The position numbers and the translations under genes were made by a program. A DNA stretch of 10,960 nt from Cyclobacteriaceae bacterium. Its GTDB lineage: Bacteria > Bacteroidota > Bacteroidia > Cytophagales > Cyclobacteriaceae. How positions within the stretch are numbered: the first letter of the stretch is position 1; each line of letters opens with the position of its first letter. Under the pieces are notes generated by a model. It had not been told where the DNA came from and did not search any database. It worked only from the letters and a program-made list of their open reading frames with translations. Location: the NCBI GenBank assembly GCA_028289505.1, contig JANQPK010000433.1:1-10960 (forward strand), written 5' to 3'. This document shows positions 7,024 through 10,960 of this stretch, piece by piece.

Positions 7024-7941
7024 ATGGAAGATTATAATAAGATAATCGAATCCTTGAGTGTACGGTTCATAAAGGCCAATAATATCAGGATACTTAAGCC
7101 GGTGACAATTGCAAATTTCTACGATGTAGAAAATACGGTTGTCCTTTTGAACAAGGGATCGATTAGATTTGGTGCAGATGGTGAAAGCGTAAAGGAAGGT
7201 GAGGTGTTGTTCGTACCTGGAGGAAAAAGCGCGTCATTAACCTACGGCACTGGCTCAGCGGTAACCCTTACCAATGACGACTTCATCAACAACAAAGAGA
7301 TTTACTTTCAATCTTACGACCATCAGCGAGGAACTACTGATGAGAGTTTCAGTTTTATCAATTTTGAGGCCAAGGTGTTTGACTCGGTCAATTTCTTTGC
7401 CTCTTTGGATTTACCTGCTTTTGTAATCAGCGGCAACAGCCTGATTACCACCTTAATCAAGGTTGTACTCTCTGAAAACACTTCTGAGAAACCTGGAAAA
7501 GGACGAATTGTCAAGATTAATACAGATTATCTGGTAGTTGAGATTATTCGACACATTCTCAGTAACGGGCTATTCGTTGAGCAATTGGCCACTAATTCCA
7601 CCTATTTCAAAGACCCGAGACTTATAGACATATTTGGTTATATCAAGCACCATCTTGGTGGTGATCTATCGAATAAGACCCTGGCCAGTGTTGCCAATGT
7701 CTCAGAGGATTATGTGGGCCAGTATTTCAAGATGTTAACCGGAATTAACCCACAAGATTATATTGAGTATCAAAGAATGGAGAAGGCGGTCAACTTATTA
7801 AGAACCACTAAGAAAAGCATCCGCGACATTGGGAAAGAAGTAGGGTACAAAGACACCGCCTACTTTTGTCGCAGGTTCAAAATGATGTTTGGCATCCCAG
7901 CAGGTAAAATGCGTCGCCGGGAGAGCCTAATGAATGTCTAA
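7024..7941 (+). CDS. AraC/XylS family transcriptional regulator
   Basis: This is a DNA-binding regulator of 305 residues. The C-terminal third (about 199-298) is a two-helix-turn-helix AraC domain. The first HTH is around LASVANVSEDYVGQYFKMLTG (220-240). The second contains IRDIGKEVGYKDTAYFCRRF (266-285), followed by KMMFGIPAGKMRRR, which matches the family signature (GY.D..YF.R.FK...G..P). The N-terminal part (about 20-130) has a cupin-like run of beta strands (VVLLNKGSIRFGADG, then EGEVLFVPGG), as in AraC-type effector domains, but the ligand cannot be told. The middle (about 130-195) is helical. The gene is preceded by its own promoter and an inverted repeat, so autoregulation is possible. 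Its last 15 bp overlap the end of the convergent GGGP synthase gene. Target genes are unknown. Confidence 0.92.
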   Translation: MEDYNKIIESLSVRFIKANNIRILKPVTIANFYDVENTVVLLNKGSIRFGADGESVKEGEVLFVPGGKSASLTYGTGSAVTLTNDDFINNKEIYFQSYDHQRGTTDESFSFINFEAKVFDSVNFFASLDLPAFVISGNSLITTLIKVVLSENTSEKPGKGRIVKINTDYLVVEIIRHILSNGLFVEQLATNSTYFKDPRLIDIFGYIKHHLGGDLSNKTLASVANVSEDYVGQYFKMLTGINPQDYIEYQRMEKAVNLLRTTKKSIRDIGKEVGYKDTAYFCRRFKMMFGIPAGKMRRRESLMNV

Positions 7942-8694
7942 TTCTTGATTTAAGTTGTTTATTGCATCAGAAACCTCAATCAACAGATTGGGGTTTTCTT
8001 CTATACCATTACCCACTACCAACATATCCGCTCCCGCTTTGAGACTAGCGAGGGCTTTGTCTACAGAATTGATACCACCACCTATGATTAGGGGAATATC
8101 AATGGCCCTTCGGACTGCAGCAATCATCTTCTGGCTAATCGGAAATCTGGCGCCGCTACCTGCATCCATATAGATCAATTTCAAACCGAGCATTTCTCCT
8201 GCCATTGCAGTGCAAACCGCAACTGAAAACTTATCAGCAGGTATGGGAGTGGTATTACTCATATAAGATACGGTAGAACGATTTTCCGAGTCAATCAGCA
8301 TATATCCGGTAGGCATGATCTCAAGGTTACTCCTCTTGAGTACAGGAGCAGCAATGACCTGTTGGCCGATCAACAATTCGGGATTTCTACCTGAAATCAA
8401 GGAAAGGAAGAGCACCGCATCCGCAGATACATCAATGTGCATGGTATTTCCTGGAAACAGTACCACTGGCAACTGACTGTGGTCTTTCACCAATTCAATA
8501 ATCTGGTGTAAATTATTTCCGGTTAACAGGCTTCCCCCTACAAGTATGTAGTCAACCTTATTCTCTACTGCTATATTAATTAATTTTACTAGCTTCCCAG
8601 GGTCCTTGATTTTGTCCGGGTCAATTAATAAAGCAAACGATTTTATCCCAGAGGACCTCCGTTCAATAAGTGTCTCAAGAATCTTTTTGCTCAT
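7927..8694 (-). CDS. Geranylgeranylglyceryl/heptaprenylglyceryl phosphate synthase (GGGPS/PcrB family)
   Basis: Members of this TIM-barrel family attach a polyprenyl group from a polyprenyl diphosphate to sn-glycerol-1-phosphate, making the ether bond that is the first committed step of archaeal-type lipids. The 255-residue protein shows the family motifs in order: LLIDPDK (22-28), ILVGGSLLTG (50-59), VVLFPGN (77-83), GYMLIDSENRSTVSY (130-144, near the prenyl pocket), IYMDAGSGA (174-182; Asp where many relatives have Glu), the phosphate-binding IIGGGI (203-208) and LVVGNGIEEN (225-234). Group II members from Bacteroidota have been shown to be active enzymes, but the product's fate in these bacteria is unclear. 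Prenyl length cannot be read by eye. The start overlaps the preceding small membrane-protein gene by 20 bp, so it ends a three-gene operon, and its 3' end overlaps the convergent regulator gene. Confidence 0.93.
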   Translation of the reverse strand: MSKKILETLIERRSSGIKSFALLIDPDKIKDPGKLVKLINIAVENKVDYILVGGSLLTGNNLHQIIELVKDHSQLPVVLFPGNTMHIDVSADAVLFLSLISGRNPELLIGQQVIAAPVLKRSNLEIMPTGYMLIDSENRSTVSYMSNTTPIPADKFSVAVCTAMAGEMLGLKLIYMDAGSGARFPISQKMIAAVRRAIDIPLIIGGGINSVDKALASLKAGADMLVVGNGIEENPNLLIEVSDAINNLNQELDIH

Positions 8695-9076
8695 CTTCGC
8701 CAGCTGAATAATCCCTAATGAACTCTTTTAATTTATTAAACGCTAAAGCTAGCAAAAATAAAGTAATCTGTTCTTTAATTTTCGATACCATTACCGACGA
8801 TTCCTTGGTTTCAACTAATTGTTGAGATGGCATGACGTTCGAATGAGAGGCTTCAGTAGAAGAATTAGATCCGGTAAACAATTTGGAAATTTTGTAGGCC
8901 GCGTACAATGATCCACCAATAATCAGGAAGTTCTTCCCTAATCTGCCAATATCGACTCTCAGCTTATTAATGTCGGTGGTCATTTCAGAGCGTAACTGAT
9001 CTGATTTTTGATAGAGTTCCTTTCTTTTATTGGCTATTACTGTTGATTTCGGGGTCTCTTTCATCTTCGGTATCAT
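8675..9076 (-). CDS. Small membrane-associated protein of unknown function
   Basis: I do not recognise a family for this protein of up to 133 residues. The N-terminal 45 residues are highly charged and helical. A short hydrophobic segment follows (NFLIIGGSLYAAYKISKLF, about 49-67), then a Ser/Thr/Asn/Gln-rich linker. A second helix (about 97-120) is hydrophobic to amphipathic, and the tail is acidic. The plan is reminiscent of YtxH-like or YqjD/ElaB-like envelope proteins, but no motif proves this. I chose the ATG at 9076, which has GGAAAA just upstream; the ATG at 9064 is an alternative. Either start lies inside the 3' end of the holin-like gene (50 bp or 38 bp overlap), and the 3' end overlaps the GGGP synthase start by 20 bp. 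The tight packing says it is real and translated with both neighbours. Confidence 0.7.
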   Translation of the reverse strand: MIPKMKETPKSTVIANKRKELYQKSDQLRSEMTTDINKLRVDIGRLGKNFLIIGGSLYAAYKISKLFTGSNSSTEASHSNVMPSQQLVETKESSVMVSKIKEQITLFLLALAFNKLKEFIRDYSAGEDEQKDS

Positions 9077-9434
9077 TTGAATTTTCCACTAATTGATCCG
9101 TGATTTCGGTTATTTTATTATGATACCACGGAGTTTGCTTAATCACAAGCACGCTAACTAAAATCAAGAAAAAGAAAGCAGCTAAAATGGCATATCCCAT
9201 ATATGAGCTATCTAGTGCCTCATTCAGGATAATCGCGATCACAACACTAAAAAAAATGAAGAACAGGGTACCAAACAAAACAATTAAGGATCCGGTAAGT
9301 AACTTGGCGATTACACGCACAGACTCTTCCTTAAAATCCAGCTTTAAAATTTCAAGCCTAGTTTCAACAAAGGCCACTAGATGATCTATCATCCGGTCCA
9401 TATTGAATAGGTTCGTAGCCTTTTTAAACTTCAT
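9027..9434 (-). CDS. Phage-holin-superfamily-III / YqjE-like membrane protein
   Basis: The predicted protein has 135 residues from the ATG at 9434. A helical, charged N-terminus (MIDHLVAFVETRLEILKLDFKEE, about 15-37) leads into two adjacent transmembrane helices (about 44-71 and 78-98). A conserved-looking TPWYHNKITEI segment and an acidic Asp/Glu/Asn tail follow. This layout fits the PF07332 'phage holin family' group, which includes chromosomal YqjE-type proteins. Despite the name, these are mostly cellular inner-membrane proteins, and nothing phage-like is nearby. An in-frame ATG at 9494 would add 20 residues with two Cys and would start inside the divergent regulatory region, so I prefer 9434; 9401 is also possible. 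It is the first gene of the operon with the small membrane protein and GGGP synthase. Confidence 0.8.
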   Translation of the reverse strand: MKFKKATNLFNMDRMIDHLVAFVETRLEILKLDFKEESVRVIAKLLTGSLIVLFGTLFFIFFSVVIAIILNEALDSSYMGYAILAAFFFLILVSVLVIKQTPWYHNKITEITDQLVENSNDTEDERDPEINSNSQ

Positions 9435-9492
9435 AATCGCAAGTACACCGCCTAAGTTATTAATACCAAAGAATATAGGACAATTTTGGCAC

Positions 9493-9521
9493 ATGTCATT
9501 TTGTTAACATTAGGTTAACAT
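9493..9521 (+). promoter_or_regulatory. Putative Pho-box-like direct repeats upstream of the phosphate transporter
   Basis: Two exact copies of GTTAACAT (9503-9510 and 9514-9521) are spaced 11 bp apart, one helical turn. A looser copy, ATGTCAT (9493-9499), sits a further 11 bp upstream in register with TTAACAT. Tandem 11-bp-period repeats such as TTAACA (Bacillus PhoP) and CTGTCAT (Escherichia PhoB) are the known form of phosphate-regulon operators. The block ends 35 bp before a Na+/phosphate cotransporter ATG. The match is by eye, and the Pho box of this phylum is not something I can quote. Confidence 0.5.
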
Positions 9522-9540
9522 CAAATATGTGATCTTTACA

Positions 9541-9548
9541 TACCTTTA
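9541..9548 (+). promoter_or_regulatory. Possible -7 element of the phosphate transporter gene
   Basis: TACCTTTA differs from TAnnTTTG only in the last base. No TTG or TTTG lies about 20 nt upstream; that position is covered by the TTAACAT repeats instead, as expected for an activator-dependent promoter. It is 8 bp before the ATG, which would leave a very short leader. Confidence 0.3.
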
Positions 9549-9556
9549 TCCATACT

Positions 9557-10960
9557 ATGAATTTCGGATTGTTTGATTTTTTGACCCTACTGGGAGCCTT
9601 GGGGTTTTTCATTTTTGGAATGAAAATCATGAGCGAGGGCATACAAAAGATCGCTGGTGAAAGGCTGCGGCAAATTCTGGGTGCAATGACTCAAAATCGC
9701 TTTCTAGGGGTTTTTACGGGGTTTCTGATCACAGGTTTAGTGCAATCGTCTTCCGCCACTACGGTGATGACGGTCAGTTTTGTGAACGCAGGTTTATTGT
9801 CCTTGATGCAGTCAGCAGGGGTGATGATGGGTGCAAATATTGGGACTACTGTAACTGCCTGGTTCCTTTCAATACTAGGGTTTAAGGTCAAGATATCCAC
9901 CATCGCCTTACCGGTGATTGCTGTTGGGATGCCGTTAATGTTTTTCAAAAAGCAAAGCCTGAAAAACTATGGAGAATTTCTCATAGGGTTTGCCTTGTTG
10001 TTCCTGGGATTGGACGAGCTTAAGAGTTCAATGCCCGATCTAAAATCAAATCCTGAAGCACTCAGTTTTGTGTCAAGATATGTAGATATGGGATGGTTCG
10101 CTTCTCGTTTGATCTTTATTGGCATTGGGGCAGTACTAACCGTAATGATACAATCATCTAGCGCCGCCATGGCTTTAACCCTGGTTATGTGTAATGAAGG
10201 TTGGATACCTTTTGAAATGGGAGCAGCAATGGTATTGGGTGAAAACATTGGAACCACAATCACTGCAGAGCTTGCCTCGCTGGTGGGAAATGTACACGCC
10301 AAGAGATCGGCTCGGATTCATTCTACTTTTAACATCATAGGTGTCTCATGGATGATATTCATGCTGCCAATCTACTTGAATATAATCAAGAACTTAATGG
10401 TTAGCATAGGTGCCGGAGATCCGTTTGTCAATCCAGAGGCAGTCCCAATTGCGCTGTCTTATTTTCACACTGCCTTTAATTTGTCCAATGTGCTACTGTT
10501 AATTGGTTTTGTACCCTTATTGGTGGATCTGGCCATCAAACTTGTTCCTGCCAAAAGCGAAGAGGATGAAGAATTCCATCTGGAGTACATTGGTAGTGAA
10601 ATTATGAGAACCGCTGATCTTTCCTTGGAGGAAGCTCGAAAAGAGGTAGCCAGGTTGGGAAGAACTACCAGTCGCATGTCAAAGATACTGCAAGATCTGC
10701 TGCTGGAGTATGGCGAATCAGAGGACTCTCCCAATCTTCGGAAAATAAAGAAGTATGAAGATATTACTGATCGAATGGAGGAAGAAATCACCCATTATTT
10801 GGTGAAGGTTGGAGAAGGTAGGCTCAGTGAGAATGCTTCTATAAGAATGAGAAGCCTGCTAAGCATTGTTAACGATTTAGAAAGTGCAGCTGACAGTTTT
10901 TATCAAATTGCCCAGCAAATCGACAGCAAGAACCGGAAACGAATTGTTTTTACAGATTCA
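9557..10960 (+). CDS. Na+/phosphate cotransporter (NptA/PNaS family) with PhoU-like C-terminal domain, truncated by window edge
   Basis: This is an inner-membrane sodium-dependent phosphate uptake protein; 468 codons are present with no stop before the window ends. The membrane part contains the two inverted-repeat signatures of the family: GLVQSSSATTV (QSSS at 63-66) with GANIGTTVTAW (92-102), and MIQSSSAAMAL (QSSS at 199-202) with GENIGTTITAE (228-238). The QSSS and GxNIGTT motifs form the substrate and sodium sites in SLC34-like carriers. After the last membrane helix (about 311-330) comes a charged helical cytoplasmic region (from about 334) that resembles PhoU, as in bacterial fused forms. 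The ATG at 9557 is the only in-frame start after a TGA at 9530-9532. The gene is divergent from the holin-like operon and preceded by the Pho-box-like repeats, which suggests induction by phosphate shortage (inferred). Confidence 0.94.
   Translation, partial: MNFGLFDFLTLLGALGFFIFGMKIMSEGIQKIAGERLRQILGAMTQNRFLGVFTGFLITGLVQSSSATTVMTVSFVNAGLLSLMQSAGVMMGANIGTTVTAWFLSILGFKVKISTIALPVIAVGMPLMFFKKQSLKNYGEFLIGFALLFLGLDELKSSMPDLKSNPEALSFVSRYVDMGWFASRLIFIGIGAVLTVMIQSSSAAMALTLVMCNEGWIPFEMGAAMVLGENIGTTITAELASLVGNVHAKRSARIHSTFNIIGVSWMIFMLPIYLNIIKNLMVSIGAGDPFVNPEAVPIALSYFHTAFNLSNVLLLIGFVPLLVDLAIKLVPAKSEEDEEFHLEYIGSEIMRTADLSLEEARKEVARLGRTTSRMSKILQDLLLEYGESEDSPNLRKIKKYEDITDRMEEEITHYLVKVGEGRLSENASIRMRSLLSIVNDLESAADSFYQIAQQIDSKNRKRIVFTDS

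Noticed and set aside
9027..9494. Prophage or lysis cassette suggested by the 'holin' family name
   Set aside because: There is no endolysin, phage structural gene, integrase or att-like repeat nearby. The architecture matches chromosomal YqjE-like proteins in a housekeeping context.
9691..10791. Three long minus-strand open frames (9691-9948, 9967-10302, 10465-10791)
   Set aside because: They lie wholly antisense to the phosphate transporter, have low-complexity composition typical of reversed coding sequence and show no recognisable domain.

Overview
The window looks like a core chromosomal segment of a Bacteroidota bacterium, most likely of the Cytophagales type. The evidence is a DUF4270 lipoprotein, a 270-residue 'half' glycogen/starch synthase divergent from panC, a group II GGGP/HepGP synthase, and promoters that fit the Bacteroidota pattern (TTG or TTTG, about 19-20 nt, then TAnnTTTG). 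Base composition is moderate to AT-rich and genes are packed tightly, with many short overlaps. I see no mobile elements, tRNA or rRNA genes, CRISPR arrays or prophage modules. The genus cannot be fixed by eye.

Layout. (1) Positions 1-2983, minus strand: a probable three-gene transcription unit read from right to left. It holds a truncated GT5-like glycogen/starch synthase protein, a DUF4270 outer-envelope lipoprotein that overlaps it by 17 bp, and the 5' part of glmS, cut by the window edge. (2) Positions 2984-3109: a compact divergent promoter region. (3) Positions 3110-6874, plus strand: panC (pantothenate synthesis), an LPG-synthase/flippase-like membrane protein overlapping panC by 11 bp, a membrane zinc metallopeptidase, and a short-chain type acyl-CoA dehydrogenase. 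(4) Positions 6875-7023: an intergenic region with a perfect AT-only inverted repeat that touches the -33 box of a good Bacteroidota promoter. It drives an AraC-type regulator (7024-7941). (5) Positions 7927-9434, minus strand: an overlapping operon of a holin-superfamily-III/YqjE-like membrane protein, a small unknown membrane protein and geranylgeranylglyceryl/heptaprenylglyceryl phosphate synthase. Its 3' end overlaps the end of the araC-type gene tail to tail. (6) Positions 9435-9556: a divergent region carrying 11-bp-period direct repeats that resemble a Pho box. (7) From 9557 to the window end, plus strand: a Na+/phosphate cotransporter with a PhoU-like cytoplasmic tail, truncated by the window.

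Most genes are housekeeping: amino-sugar supply (GlmS), the coenzyme A precursor pantothenate (PanC), acyl-CoA oxidation and phosphate uptake. The least understood parts are the GT5-like protein, which has lost the nucleotide-sugar binding motif and the whole C-terminal domain; the operon joining two small membrane proteins to an ether-lipid enzyme; and the putative phosphate-responsive operator. I found no clear new defence or mobile system. The strongest leads are these three.
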